This document shows, one piece after another, positions 12,307-23,399 of a stretch of 64,000 bases of DNA; the first letter of the stretch is position 1, and each line of letters opens with the position of its first letter. Source of the DNA: Loxodes magnus (Eukaryota > Ciliophora > Karyorelictea > Loxodida > Loxodidae); NCBI GenBank assembly GCA_946699065.1, contig CAMPDV010000060.1, positions 930,001-994,000 of the forward strand, written 5' to 3'. The notes under the pieces were generated by a model, which worked only from the letters and a program-made list of their open reading frames with translations, had not been told where the DNA came from and ran no database searches. Both the position numbers and the translations under genes were made by a program.

Positions 12307-13038
12307 ATGGAGAAGAACATTCGTCTTTCTAAGAAATAATAAAGAAAAACAAGAAAAAAAGTGACGAACGAGGAGCTAAAAAAGCAAAGACAGGATAGAG
12401 AATCTAGCTTGTCTTCAGAGGGAAAAGTAATGGTTGGTCCGAATGAACAATAAAACCCTGAAATCAAAAATAACAATTTGCTCCAAAGCGAAATCGAAAA
12501 AATGAAAGAAAAAATCCGGGAGCAAATGAATTACATAGAGGATTAAAATAACGAACTGCTAATTCTCAAAAGTTAACAGATTAAAAACTCAGTAATAACA
12601 GAAAATTAGCTTTATGAAATTTCGTAAACTAACTTCAATTAATCACAAAGAATGATCATAGAAGAAGATTAGCACAAAATACAACATTAAGAAAAGTAAA
12701 ATTAAGTAAAAAATGATACAAACATAAACAAAAGAATTGAGATACTGGAGAAAAAAGTTTTTTAAAAATAGAAATTAGAAAAATGATATAAAAAGTGTTG
12801 GTACTGCTAATCTTGGTATCATTTACTAAGACATTGTAAGAAATGAAGATAACTCAAGTATAATGAAGAATAAAGGACCTGAAGAAACTTAAACAAACTT
12901 TGGATTACTGAGTAAGGAATATATAAATAGAAACTATGAACAAGAAACTAAGAGAATCTTTCATGGTAGCCGTCCACTTTTAAAAAAGATCGGGGAGAAC
13001 AACCACGGAAAAAAGCTTGTCAGCAGAAACCTGGTTGA
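12307..13038 (+). CDS. family G coiled-coil/zinc-knuckle protein, intact (copy G3)
   Basis: Exact frame of 244 codons from ATG 12307 to TGA 13036-13038. Basic N-terminus (MEKNIRLSKKQQRKTRKK), a Ser-rich patch, a long coiled coil at about residues 65-160 (SEIEKMKEKIREQ, RIEILEKKVF), then one textbook CCHC knuckle, CWYCQSWYHLLRHC, and a basic tail. The stop lies in the loop of a hairpin (CCTGG-TTGAAAA-CCCAGG); AAACTTTAATTTTAA and (TAA)n follow. The layout fits the RNA-binding ORF1/Gag of a retroelement, but no reverse transcriptase is attached: its neighbour is another family G gene pointing back at it. Either a non-autonomous ORF1-only element or a domesticated Gag gene; the sequence does not decide. 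Confidence 0.75.
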
Positions 13039-13134
13039 AAACCCAGGATATGGAAACTTTAATTTTAATAATAATAATAATAATAATAATATACTTAATT
13101 AAAGTGTTTGTGGTTTTGAGGTGTTTCAACCTCA
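13028..13134. terminator. convergent 3' ends with stop-codon hairpins and (TAA)n
   Basis: Shared 3' space of two convergent family G genes. On plus: hairpin with TGA in its loop (13031-13047), then AAACTTTAATTTTAA and eight or so TAA units. On minus: nested stems GTGG..CCAC and GAGG..CCTC around TTGAAACA, then AAACACTTTAATTAA and the same repeat read as TTA. Simple repeats after a structured 3' end are common in LINE-type elements. Confidence 0.6.
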
Positions 13135-13908
13135 TTTCCACTGACATCCAGTGATCGCTCCTGTATGCTTAAAATAAAAGTTTGGGTCATCCAGTTTTTA
13201 CAGAGTTCTGGAACTCGAATGGAAAATTCTTCTTCTGTAAATTCATCCTTCTATCGTCACGTAAATTCTTGTTAATTCTCTTCAGATTTCTTCGCTGTTT
13301 CTCTTCATCATTTCCTTGTATATCTTGCAACTCTTGAATCTATGGAATCTTGATTAGCACAGGTAACATCTCTTGAGAATCCTTCTAATATTGGTTGGTT
13401 CTTTTTACTTATCGTCTTCTACTTCCATTTTTATTTCTTAGATTAGAGGCTCTATTCTTTTTTGTCCAAGTTGCTATACTTCGAATTCTTATTTGACTAA
13501 TCTTTCTTCAGTATTTTAACTTTTTTCTAATAATCTTTTGTTTTCTTATCTTAATATTTTTACTTCTTCTTACAGAATACGCACAGATTTCAAAAGACTT
13601 TCAATTAATAATTATTCTTCATTTGTCTGTTTTTGCATCGTTTTTGGATTCTCTTATTTCCTATAGTTACTTGGTCTAGGTTTAGGAAGAAAGTCAATAT
13701 TTTATTATTAGTTTTACTCTGTTTATGCTTATTTAAGTTCTTATTTTATTTAAGATTGTCTTTAATTTTCAACTATTAGAGGTTATTAAGATTAAGAAGA
13801 TTATTATTTTATTAAAGAAGACGTGATGGATGAAGAATTAGAAGTCTCTGGTTTTTGCTCCTTTATCTATGGAGCCTACAAAAAACCCTTCTTGAGACCT
13901 TCTGCCAT
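13132..13908 (-). CDS. family G coiled-coil/zinc-knuckle protein, intact (copy G4)
   Basis: Exact frame of 259 codons from ATG 13908 to TGA 13132-13134, with another in-frame TGA two codons later. Starts MAEGLKKGF with EQKPETSNSSS, the same N-terminal module as G2 and G6. The middle coiled coil reads LLKSVRILQEEVKILRQEN, aligning with IKVVLNLQEEIKKLKKDN of G2. One CCHC knuckle near residue 190: CYLCQSRFHRFKSC. Basic tail. Sequence identity to G3 is low although architecture and 3' hairpin agree, so these are old relatives rather than a recent duplication. Both being open over their full length suggests selection on the protein. RNA binding is inferred from the knuckle. Confidence 0.75.
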
Positions 13909-14559
13909 TTTTTTTTACTTTAATTTTACATTTAGTTAAAATAATAATAATAATACCTATAAATATTAGCTTTACTTCTTTTAATAGAAATCTTTTTCTA
14001 AAATTTTAATAATTATAGTGGCTTTTAAAGAAAATGCCTGAAAATTTACGAAAAGTAGTTTTATAGGTTAAATTAAATAAGAATATGTGACATTTTTAAA
14101 ATAAATGGAAATTAAAAAAATAGTATAAAATCACAGGCTTTTATTAGATCAAGCCTAGAAATAGATTAAGTCAAGATTAGATTACTGATAATCGAGTATA
14201 TGATTCCGTATAAGAACAATACAAAAAAGTTAAATAGTTTCTAATAAGTAAACGATTAAATTTACAATCTTTCAGAGAGAATAAGAGAGTTCATTATATA
14301 CTTTTATTAGAAACTTTAAGCTCACTGATTCAACTGGCTCAAAATAAAATAAAAATAGTAAAGCTGTATCGTTTATTTTATATCTACATGATTGAGAAAA
14401 TTTCATGCATAACTTAAGTAACAAGATTTAAAAAGTGAAAGATGAAAGTAAAAGAAAAAAAAAATCTAAATAAATAAATATTTTAAAACTAGAAAACTAA
14501 TTCCTTTTAGCAAACACATAAATAGAAGATAAAGAGATTTTAGTATTGCAACTCTTATT

Positions 14560-15068
14560 TTTAACTAATAAAAACTGCTATAACTTCTAAGTTTGAAAAG
14601 GGTGTGATCATAGAACTTGAAGAGAATTAGCAAGATTTTATTTTAATAACAATCAATTCAGCAAAAAAGATAGGATTGAAGATTAATTCAGCAAGGTTGA
14701 GGCAGAGTAGAAATTATCAACCTATAAAAGGATGAGATTATAACTATAATAAAATTTAGGTTTCGGAAATGGTAGAAAAGCCAAGAAAAGTAAAATAATT
14801 TTACTTCTTAGTCAGAATTAAAAGAATAGCTAATTTAAAAAAATTTAAGCTTTTATCTATGCTTAAATCCAAAATAATTTGATGAAAAATAAAATCAATT
14901 ATAAAGAAATGATAATAATTATAAGAATAATCAAATTACAAGAAGAAGATGGTGAAGATGAAAAAGTCTGAGTCGAGAAACTTATAAATAGCATTAAAAC
15001 ATCTTTAATTGAAGGAAGCAATTCCAACAATGAAAAGATGTCACAAAACTCTTTTATTTAAATTTAAA
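14560..15068 (+). pseudogene. LINE 3' fragment (copy L1)
   Basis: The last ~110 bases match the 3' end of the long LINE at 46900-53040: both contain TCTTTAATTGAAGGAAG and CCAACAATGAAAAGATGTC, read as SLIEGSNSNNEKMSQ, and both carry a TGA at the same place just before (VW/stop-VEK). Similarity stops at about 15068, which marks the element end. Upstream, IGLKINSAR resembles motif D of the reverse transcriptase (LKINASKCE in the long copy). The 5' part of the element is missing or too decayed to place, the usual result of incomplete target-primed reverse transcription. Confidence 0.6.
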
Positions 15069-15622
15069 TAATCAAGCTGTAAAATTAAAGTTGTGATAGG
15101 ATGGAAAAAGGCAAAATAAATAATTGAGGATGTAGGCCCAAGAAAATTATTTTTGCAATTCACAGTAACTTTTATTAAAAAGAAACCAAAAATTTAAGAT
15201 AAAAAAAAATTTATGATAAGAGTCTAAAAGGAAAATATACAATCCTAGAATCGATATAAAAATTTGATGAAGTAAACAAATATATAAATAATGTAATGAG
15301 ATAATATAAATTAAAAAAATAAAGCCATATTAATATTGAAAAATAATATATGCAACAAAGATTTAATTAAAAATCAAATGAAATCGAAAATTATACAATA
15401 AATTATAAATTTTTAAAAGGTAAATTTATAAAAAAATAAATACTTTAATTAAAATTTCAATAATACTAAGTAAGCATTATAATAAAAGTGAGAATTAAAT
15501 AAAATAATTTCTGTATTTTAAAATATTAAATATAGAATGATAATTTTATTTAAAAATAAATTATACTTCTTTAAACAGAAAAATTATTTTAGTAATAAAT
15601 AAATAAATAATAAATAAATTGG
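15069..15622. other. AT-rich gap
   Basis: Extremely AT-rich, no gene seen. The right end (about 15595-15622) is the TTTA-type tail, read on minus, of the element that ends in the hairpin at 15623. Confidence 0.4.
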
Positions 15623-15963
15623 ATTATAGAGCGCGTAGCACTCTCATTGGGGTGCAGCTCTTTAAATTAATTTTATTTAATGTCGAAATTTTTTTTATGG
15701 GTCTCTCTATCCTTTTTTTCTCTTCCTGCAGTACGTTCTTGTAATTTTTCCTTCCAAAGCATTGGATGCAATATGCGATTACGGGTAAATTTCCAGACCT
15801 ATGATGAAGAAAGTTTCCTCCTGACATTCAGAGTTCTCCAGTTTGTCGCATTTTCCTTCTCTTGTTATTTGTTTCTCTTCTTCCGATTTATCCTCCGTCC
15901 GCGCTCATTTTTTTAATTGCCTTGCTGGGTTCTAAGCAGCATCCGAAGTAAAGGGCTTTCCAT
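15623..15963 (-). pseudogene. decayed knuckle gene ending in the shared hairpin (copy G5)
   Basis: Minus strand. An ATG at 15963 opens MESPLLRMLL; a basic Arg/Lys/Glu-rich region follows. One frame carries CIQCFGRKNYKNVL, which has the spacing of a CCHC knuckle but with His replaced by Asn and the last Cys by Leu. After about 100 more bases comes the 41-base terminal hairpin (AAAGAGC...GCTCTATAAT), then TTTA repeats. This is the only knuckle gene in the window that ends with the same hairpin as the short elements, so it links the two groups. Frames change within the copy; it is a relic. Confidence 0.5.
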
Positions 15964-16408
15964 CCTATTTAAAAATATAATATAATAAAATATTTAATTT
16001 TACTTTCAAAAACTATTCTTTTATTATTACTTTATTTAAAATCTAAATTTTATATTTTCACTAAAATAAGACGATAACTTTAGCATTAATAAACTTGAAA
16101 CTATATAAGATGAAATATCAAAATTAAATCAGAAGCTTCATACAATAAATCTTTTACTAATGTGATCTATTATTATTATTGTGTTTTCACTGGCTCATTT
16201 TTATTCTTTATAAGCATATTTAGCTTTTTTTAGTAGTTTAATTAGGTCAAATTTTCATTTATAAGCATATCCTATTGAAATTTAAATTTCTTTATATTTT
16301 AATTAAAATAATATTTTTTACTAAAGATAGTAACTTAAAATGGTATCCGATTTGAACTAAAAAGAAGCATATTTTTATTTTTTTAATAAACTATTTATTT
16401 TAAAAAAA

Positions 16409-17254
16409 ATGGAAAAGAAATTGGGAATTTAAAACTTAAATTCTAAACTAATAAATCAATCTTAAGTCTCAGTTTGATAAAAAAACCGAGAATTCAAAAA
16501 AGATAAATATACTCCTGTTAAAGATTGGGAAATGATGAATTTCCCAACTAGCTTAAAAAGCTTGAGAAATCCCATAGGTATGCCATTTTTTAGCTTTATT
16601 CCTTAATTTAGAAAATGAATGCAGAAATTTAAACTTTGAAGTAGAAAACTAAAATCTTAAGCTTCTTTTGTAAGATAAAAAAAGGAAGACAAAGGCTAGG
16701 TAAGTTAAGTTTTGTTTTAAATTGAAACCTTAACTTCTAAATTTGTATTGATAGGAAAAACCTAGTAGCAAATCCATAGAAAACTGAAGAAGAAGTCAAA
16801 TTACAAATTTAAAAATGATAACCTCAAAAGATAAAATGGAAAATGAAAAAATGTAAACATAATAAAAAATTTACTTCAAACCCTTAATAAAACTTTGCTA
16901 TTGTTGTCAAAAGACTGGAAATTAATAAAGATAATGTTTAAAGTGAAGAAGAGTGCTTGAGCAGCACCGAAAATAATTTGGAACATCAAGGTGACTTTAT
17001 TGAAACCGGTTCAGAGGTATTTATAGAAAGAAGCCGGTATTAGTAGACCCAAGTGGGAATTACTCAAACTGGATCTTAGTAATTAATAGTAACGAAGTAA
17101 ACAACTTCAAAAGAACAATAATGAACTAAGAATTTATTTAGAGAAGCTGGAGAAAAATTACAAGAAGACGGAAGAATAATTCTATTAGCTTATAGAAGAG
17201 AAAGAAGAATTATCTCAGTTTGAAATTGATTCAGATGAAAACATTCACAGTTGA
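16409..17254 (+). CDS. coiled-coil protein gene with a 16-nt and a 55-nt intron
   Basis: ATG 16409 opens 56 codons (basic, then TPVKDWEMMNFP). At 16578-16593 lies a 16-nt GT...AG stretch; removing it carries the frame exactly into a helical segment (LENECRNLNFEVENQNLKLL). At 16700-16754 a 55-nt GTAAGT...GATAG intron is flanked by the same continuing frame: upstream KRKTKAR, downstream KNLVANPQKTEEE, then KKCKHNKKFTSNP and FAIVVKRLE, then an acidic stretch. The last part, a strong coiled coil (LRIYLEKLEKNYKKTEE) ending at TGA 17252-17254, is one base out of phase, so a third intron of length 3n+1 (for example 37 nt near 17050-17086) or a frameshift is needed. Function not recognised. Very short introns are known in heterotrich and related ciliates. 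Confidence 0.6.
16578..16593 (+). other. 16-nt intron
   Basis: GT...AG, 16 nt (GTATGCCATTTTTTAG). Without it the two flanking frames join; with it they are out of phase by one base. Inferred from frame, not from RNA. Confidence 0.6.
16700..16754 (+). other. 55-nt intron
   Basis: Starts GTAAGTTAAG and ends TTGATAG. Both flanking exons read in compatible frames when it is removed. Confidence 0.55.
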
Positions 17255-19369
17255 ACGATGAATATAAAAACTTTTATTGCCTTCAGTATTAGGATGCGTT
17301 TCCTCTAATAAAAGATGACCCTAACCCTTTTAGTTAAAATTTAAAAAAAATTCTCATTAGTTAGTTTTTAAAAAGTAGAATAATTACGAAAAAAATTTAA
17401 TTTTAAACAAAAATGTTGTATTTTTTTATTGAATAGCAATCAAATAAAATATCAATTATTTAATTTTTTAATTTCATGCGTTCTACCATCATTTTAATAA
17501 AATGCAGCTAAAAAATTTACTTTTAGCTATATACTTATTTTTTTCTACACTGAAGAACTAAAAATTTATAGTTTTGATAATTTTTATCATCTTTTTTAAT
17601 TATTGAGAAAAAAGAATATTTAAAGCAAGACTATAGTATAACAATGTTTTTTTTTAAAGGACCAAAAAAAAATTTTTATTTGCATAATGAAATAAAAATT
17701 TTGGATCTTTTAGTATAAACATAAATATAAAAATAATAATTGGATTATTATATTTAATTAAAGAAATATTCTATTTTACTGATTTATATTTAAAAATTAG
17801 AAAAAAGAAAAAAGATTAATCTTTAGCTATAAATTGAAAACTTTAATTCTTACAGACTTATTTAAATGCTTTTATTTAAAAAACTTATTTTGCTGCTGAA
17901 AAAATAATTTAAATCATCAAGATACCTTTTTTCTATTTAAACTAAATTATACTTACTTTTGAATGCTAATTAAATTTAATTTAAAAATGGATTTAGTTAA
18001 TAGTGAAATCAAATATATGCGAATTTGATTGATACTTATTATTAAAAAAATGGTAAATTACTTGTAAAAAATCTCTTCTCAAAAGGAATCATCTTAGTCA
18101 AGTTAGGAATAATAAAAAATACTTTAAGAACTCCAAGTCATGCAATTAGAAAATTGAAATATATAAATGTGTAATATTATGGTTAAAGTAATAAAGATAG
18201 GAATAAATAAAAGTATCTTCATAATAGAAAACTATTTTATTATTAAATCTAATTTTTTTGCTATATCCATTTAAATTAAGTCAGGTATTCTATTCCTGTA
18301 TTTAAAACTATTTTCGTTAATATTCTGCAAGTTTATTAGCAAAGATTAAATATCCTCTTTCGATAAATTTAATAGATTCTATAGCCAATTAATTTACTCT
18401 GTTAAGTTTGAAAATATATTTCTTAGTTCTAAAGTCTTTCTTCTAAATTTAAACGAAATATCACAAGTCTTTCATTCTTTTCTTTTAAATAATAATTTTT
18501 GTCTTTAAGTCGCTTAGATTAATGATTATTTCTCAATATTAGATTCTTCATTAAACTTCTATAATTATTTAATTTTTTCTATTTGAAAACTTATCTGATT
18601 TTACAGGTCAGATAATTTTTCCTAAGTTTTTATTTTCTTTTTCTTTTCCTAAACTTAATTTTTCTTAATTTCAATCCTAGAGCTGAAAAAACTTCAAATT
18701 TTTACAATTTTTTGCTTTTAAAACTGTCTTTAGCATTGTATTCTTTATTAGATTTAACGAATACTTTAAATATTTTTATGCATATAATTTAATTAAAAAC
18801 AATTTGTCTATTCATCTTAGCTCATCTTTTTATTTCTTTACTCTCTTCTTTATTCATTTTATTCTCTTTATTTCAATATTAATTTTTTTACTTTTTCCTT
18901 TAAAATTTTTAATTAATTTAAATAAAAAAGCAAATATCACACTTTTTATTTTTAACTAATTATATTAATTTCTATCTATCAATCTGCATACTTATTTCAA
19001 TATTTATCTTTTTCATTGTATGCATTTTATTTTTGTACATTCTACAAAACTAAAATTGATTGAAAAAATTTAATTTTAAATTGATTATTTTTATAAAGTA
19101 AATTCTTGTTTTCTTTCTCACTTTACTATAATAGCTTTATTTCATTTACAACCTTTTTCTTAAATATTTTACTCCCTTTAGATAATTTTAAAATTTTACA
19201 CTCTTCATATAGTAGATTATTACCCTCTTATTGAGCTTTTATTTTCCCTTACTATCTGATATTCCTTTTTACACTCTCTTACACACTTCTATTTATTTTC
19301 CTTTACATTCTTTTAAATTTTTTAGATTTCTTACTTTCTTCTATTTTTCCATAAATTTTAACCTACAAA
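17255..19369. other. long AT-rich region, possible coiled-coil gene on minus
   Basis: No gene can be supported firmly. About 18250-18760 on minus reads as a Lys/Glu/Leu-rich helical protein (KDKNYYLKEKNERLV, NLEERL), but all frames are open here and no family was recognised. The rest is A/T-run-rich sequence. The region downstream of the RING gene's minisatellite also falls here. Confidence 0.25.
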
Positions 19370-19870
19370 CTTCATTTTCATTTTAAAATATCAACTTACA
19401 AACTTCATTTTTCTAATAAAAATGAAACTACAATCTTCATTTCTCTTAAAATCTCAACTTACTTGCTTAATTTTCACATTAAATATTTGCTTACTCCCTT
19501 AATTTAACATTAAAAACCACCTTACATTCTTTATTTTTATATTAAACGCTAACTTACTTTCTTAATTTTCTATTAATCTCAACTTACTCCCTTCATATTT
19601 TTTAAGCCTCAATTTACATTCTTCAATTATTGTTAAATATAAATTTACTTTCTTCATAATCACATCTAAACATAACTTACCTTCTTCATTTTCCTATTAA
19701 CTGTCAATTTACCCTCTTATTTTCACAGTAAATAAACTTACTTTCTTCATTTTTCATCTAATTATCTTACCTTCTTCATTGACAATTAAATTCAACTTAC
19801 TTTCTTCATTTTAATATTTAGACTCAAGTTACCTAAAATATTATAAATTGATGTTACCTCCTGTATTATA
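19370..19870. repeat. degenerate minisatellite, unit ~30-40 bp
   Basis: About a dozen imperfect tandem units of variable length (roughly 28-40 bp). On plus each contains ACTTAC(T/C)TTCTTCATTTT or a close variant; on minus GAAGAAAGTAAGTT. The repeat begins inside the C-terminal codons of the RING gene and continues past its TGA at 19754, so it is mainly 3' flanking sequence. Confidence 0.7.
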
Positions 19871-21031
19871 TATTTTAAAAGAGTTACCATCTTAAAGCAT
19901 TTTATATTAAATTTGTATTTTACTCCATTATATTTACACTTATTCACCATCCAGAATTTTATAATGTTTTAAAGTTTTTTCATCTTTTAACTTATTATTA
20001 TTCTTTATCAGATCCAGCGACCACCAATATAATCTTGTCTATTATTCGATCTTATACTTTATTTAACCGATAGTCATATTTCATTTAGCTTAGATTTAAA
20101 CAGTTCTATAATTTGGTGACACTATTATTATTTATAAAGTTTGCTTAAAGTTCTATTATTCGATTTATTTCTCCTAGATGTTTTTAATATTTTAGAATTA
20201 TTATTATTAAAACTACTAAGTCCTTGAGATATTTTACTATTATTAATCTTAAGCGCTTTAATAATTATTCAACTTAATCTTAGTTTCTTGTAATTCTTAC
20301 AATAAAACATTTATCTAAATTTCATATTTCTCCCTTTCTTATTGTAAACTTTATATTTACTGCATTTTTAAATCAACTTAACTCTATAATTAATCCTTTG
20401 ATTAAGCTACTTTATTCAAATCTAGTTTTATTTTGTCCATTTCTTCAAATATTTTAACTGACACCGTAGAATTCTTCATAATTACTCTTTACATCTCAGT
20501 CATTAAATTTTTGATCCTTTATTCCATTTGCTTATTATCTAGATCTAATTACTATAATTATGGCAGATTCTCTTATTACTTCGTTTACTATTAGAATAGC
20601 TTCATCAAATTTAATCTTTACTAGATTGTTTCATCTATCTATTTAAACTCTCTTTATAAAGCTATATTGTCTTTTAATACATAGTTTAAGAGATGCTTCA
20701 TCAACTGATTAACCATATCACTCTTTATTTTTATCAACTCTGTCTAAGCTGATTTTATTTAGACCTATTAGCTTTCAAGCACTGAAATCCTTTATAGTAC
20801 ATTCCTTTATTCTAATCATTTCAGTAACTAGACATCTTTCTTTAAGTTTATAGGATGTATCTTATGCACCTTTTTGCAATTTTACTAAAAGCATCTGATA
20901 TATTTATTTTTTTAGTGCTAGACGAACGCACATATTGCACATATGTTATGTCTACATGGTAATATCATAGGCATCTTATCCAAATTCTCAAAATCTTCAC
21001 CACAAGATAAACATTTAGCAACTTCAGTCAT
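19754..21031 (-). CDS. RING finger, coiled coil and ubiquitin-like domain protein
   Basis: Exact frame of 426 codons from ATG 21031 to TGA 19754-19756; TAA/TAG give a very Gln-rich protein. RING-like zinc site at residues 7-60: CLSCGEDF, PCRHNICAIC, then a last Cys pair spaced C-x4-C (CFQQNC) instead of C-x2-C. Residues ~75-290 form a long coiled coil. At about 305-370 there is a ubiquitin-like fold signature: TIGQIKYKIEQQT, LIKNNNKLKDEKTLKHY, KILDGEQVQI, matching the T-I-x-x-(V/I)K...L.DxxTLxxY pattern of ubiquitin. RING proteins usually act as E3 ubiquitin ligases; a built-in ubiquitin-like domain might dock on the proteasome or regulate the ligase. Both roles are inference. The order RING-coiled coil is TRIM-like but no B-box was found. 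Confidence 0.75.
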
Positions 21032-21429
21032 TTCTATCAAAATTATAACTTTTAATTTATTTTTCTTAATCACTCACTCTTATGTTTAATATAGAAGCTA
21101 AACTACTTCTAAACTAAAATCTTTAGTATAAATTCAATTCTAAATTAATACTAAGTAATTGAAATTCACTATTACTATTTTTAAATAACTATACAGTACA
21201 AATGCTTTCTTAAGATATAGTAGGCTAGTAATTAAAATTAGACTTTTAGACTATGCAGTTTTAATTAAATCTAGCTATAGATAGATTTCTCAAATCTTTC
21301 TGGATATTTTATTTGTATAAGAATTGGTATTTAGCTGCTGCTTCGTAATATTTACCTACAAATGAAAAACCAAACATTTGAAAATAACTTGCTTATGAAT
21401 ATCTGTCTAATAGGATAGATAGTAATGAA

Positions 21430-22935
21430 CATTAGAGGCTTATTACTCTCGTGGTGATTTTAATGCTTTACTTCCTAGTTTCAGTTGTGATTAATCTCAA
21501 GTTAGCAATAATAATTAAAGATTATTAGATTTCATAAAAGCAAATGATTTAATAGTTTTGAATGATTATTAACGGCAACACATTTACTCATAGAGCAAAC
21601 AATTAAAATTACTGTAATGATTAATTTCTAGCAACTGAGCATTGAATATTGATGATTTCTCTAATTTTTTTGTGTTGTTCGAAATTCGTTTTTGAATACT
21701 GATCATTTCCCATTAATTATTCATCCAAAATATGATTTAACCAGAATACACCAAATTAAGAACAATGTTTGCTCTTTAAAATTTCAAAATTGTAGGATTC
21801 TAAAATAAGAAGTCAATATCGAAATCTTTATTCGGAATAATCCTCCCAATTTAAGCAAATAGATTAAAGCAATTTCAAAAAGTAGTACTAATTAAACTGT
21901 AAAATAAGCAATAATAATGCTAAGATTGTACTTGGCTAGTAAATGTAGAAAAATATTATTATAAGCTTCCAGTTCCTCCAGCAAAGCTATTTTCTTAAAC
22001 TAAATAAGGTAATATTTAATACTATAATTATCTAAGCTTTTATGGATGGTGTAATTAAGAAGTTGCCATCTTATGAAGAATAAAATATCAATCTTATTAA
22101 AAATATTTTAACAAGTTTTGGAAATAAAAAAAGATATAAGCTAAAGAAAGCATTAAAACCTTAATAAGAATGCGCAAATAATTATCAAATAAGCCAAAAC
22201 TTTAATTAACCCTAGAATACGTAATTAGATAAACTTAAATTAAGAGCAATAAGAGCAATTTTTTAAAAATTAGAAAATTAAGTTTTCGATATACATTCAA
22301 ATTTAAATAAAGATTGGGTTGAAAATTCAAAAAAGTTACATTAATGCAGTGTATAAAAATAAGCCTTTTTTTATAAAATATGATTTTTGTCACTTATAAG
22401 AAACTCCTCTTTTTAAAGAATCTGAAATTAAAAAAATAATAAATCAATTAGCAAATAATAAAGCCTCAAATAGTGAGGGCTTAAAAGCAGAATTAATTAA
22501 ATATGGAGGATAGGAATTACATAATATATCTAAAAGTTTTAGTAACAATATACTAAGAACACTATTTATACCAAACGAGTTGAAAAGAATTAATACTTTA
22601 CCTATTTTCAAAAAAGGAAGTAAAAGTGTCTGACGTAATTGACGACCAATAGCCCTATTAAATTGCTTACTGATGAAGCACTATCTTAAAGACTATATAA
22701 TTATATATATGATAGAAATATTATACATCAAGCTTAATTTGGTTTTTTCGGAAAAAATTTACATCATAACAAATTTGAACAATTTAATAAATTATTGACT
22801 TGAATCGTAGATGATCATAAATAAATAGTTAATTGCTACTCTAATAGATGTGGAAAAAATGTTTGACATTATATCAAAGCAATTGCTATTAGAACTTTGA
22901 CTGGTTATTAAAATGGTGTATAAAATATTTAATTT
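21430..22935 (+). pseudogene. LINE fragment: APE endonuclease and reverse transcriptase (copy L2)
   Basis: Endonuclease part: GDFNALLPSF (the GDFN motif of the exonuclease-endonuclease-phosphatase fold), a following LLDFIKANDLIVLND, and TDHFPLII (the DH motif), though in different frames. Reverse transcriptase part: NNKASNSEGLKAELIKYGG (fingers), IFKKGSK and RPIALLN, then LIDVEKMFD (motif A region, with Lys-Met-Phe-Asp where AFD is usual). The copy ends at about 22935, before the catalytic A-D-D motif, where WD40 sequence takes over. A non-LTR element broken by several frameshifts and truncated at its 3' side; inactive. Confidence 0.7.
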
Positions 22936-22939
22936 ATTA

Positions 22940-23130
22940 ATTATTTAAGTGTTATAGTTTCTAGTTCATTGGACATTACAATCAAAATATGAAACTTTAG
23001 TACTGGTGAATGTTTATAGACTCTTAAAGGGCATTCAAGTGATATATACTCTACAGTTTGAGTAGAGAAAAAAATGGATACTAACGGGTGAAATGACAAA
23101 ATTGTGAGAAAATGGAAAATAGTAAGTTAA
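22940..23130 (+). pseudogene. WD40 gene 3' fragment
   Basis: About 60 codons matching the last two blades of the WD40 gene at 33669-34730: LDITIKIWNFSTGECLQTLKGH and the terminal VRKWKI-x-S. It ends AGTTAA where the intact gene has AGTTGA. The 3' flank (GAGAGCATGTATATACC) also matches the flanks at 28655 and 34731, so a genomic segment was copied, not just the coding part. It joins directly to LINE sequence on its left. Confidence 0.65.
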
Positions 23131-23399
23131 GAGAGCATGTATATACCTTTATATTTATAGTTTGTATAATTAAAGAAGTTTGTTATTAAAATTATGCAAA
23201 TTACTCTATACATTAAAATGTATATAAAGTTAAAATCTTAACACAAGGATATTATATTATGCAAGTTTAAATTCTTAATCTTTTAGATTTTATTTTAAAC
23301 ATTTAAAACCTAATCAAGATTTTCCGGTTTGAATCTAGCAAAGCGAAAAAATAAAGTAATATAATAAGAATTTTAATTTTAATTAACTAATTGTATTTT

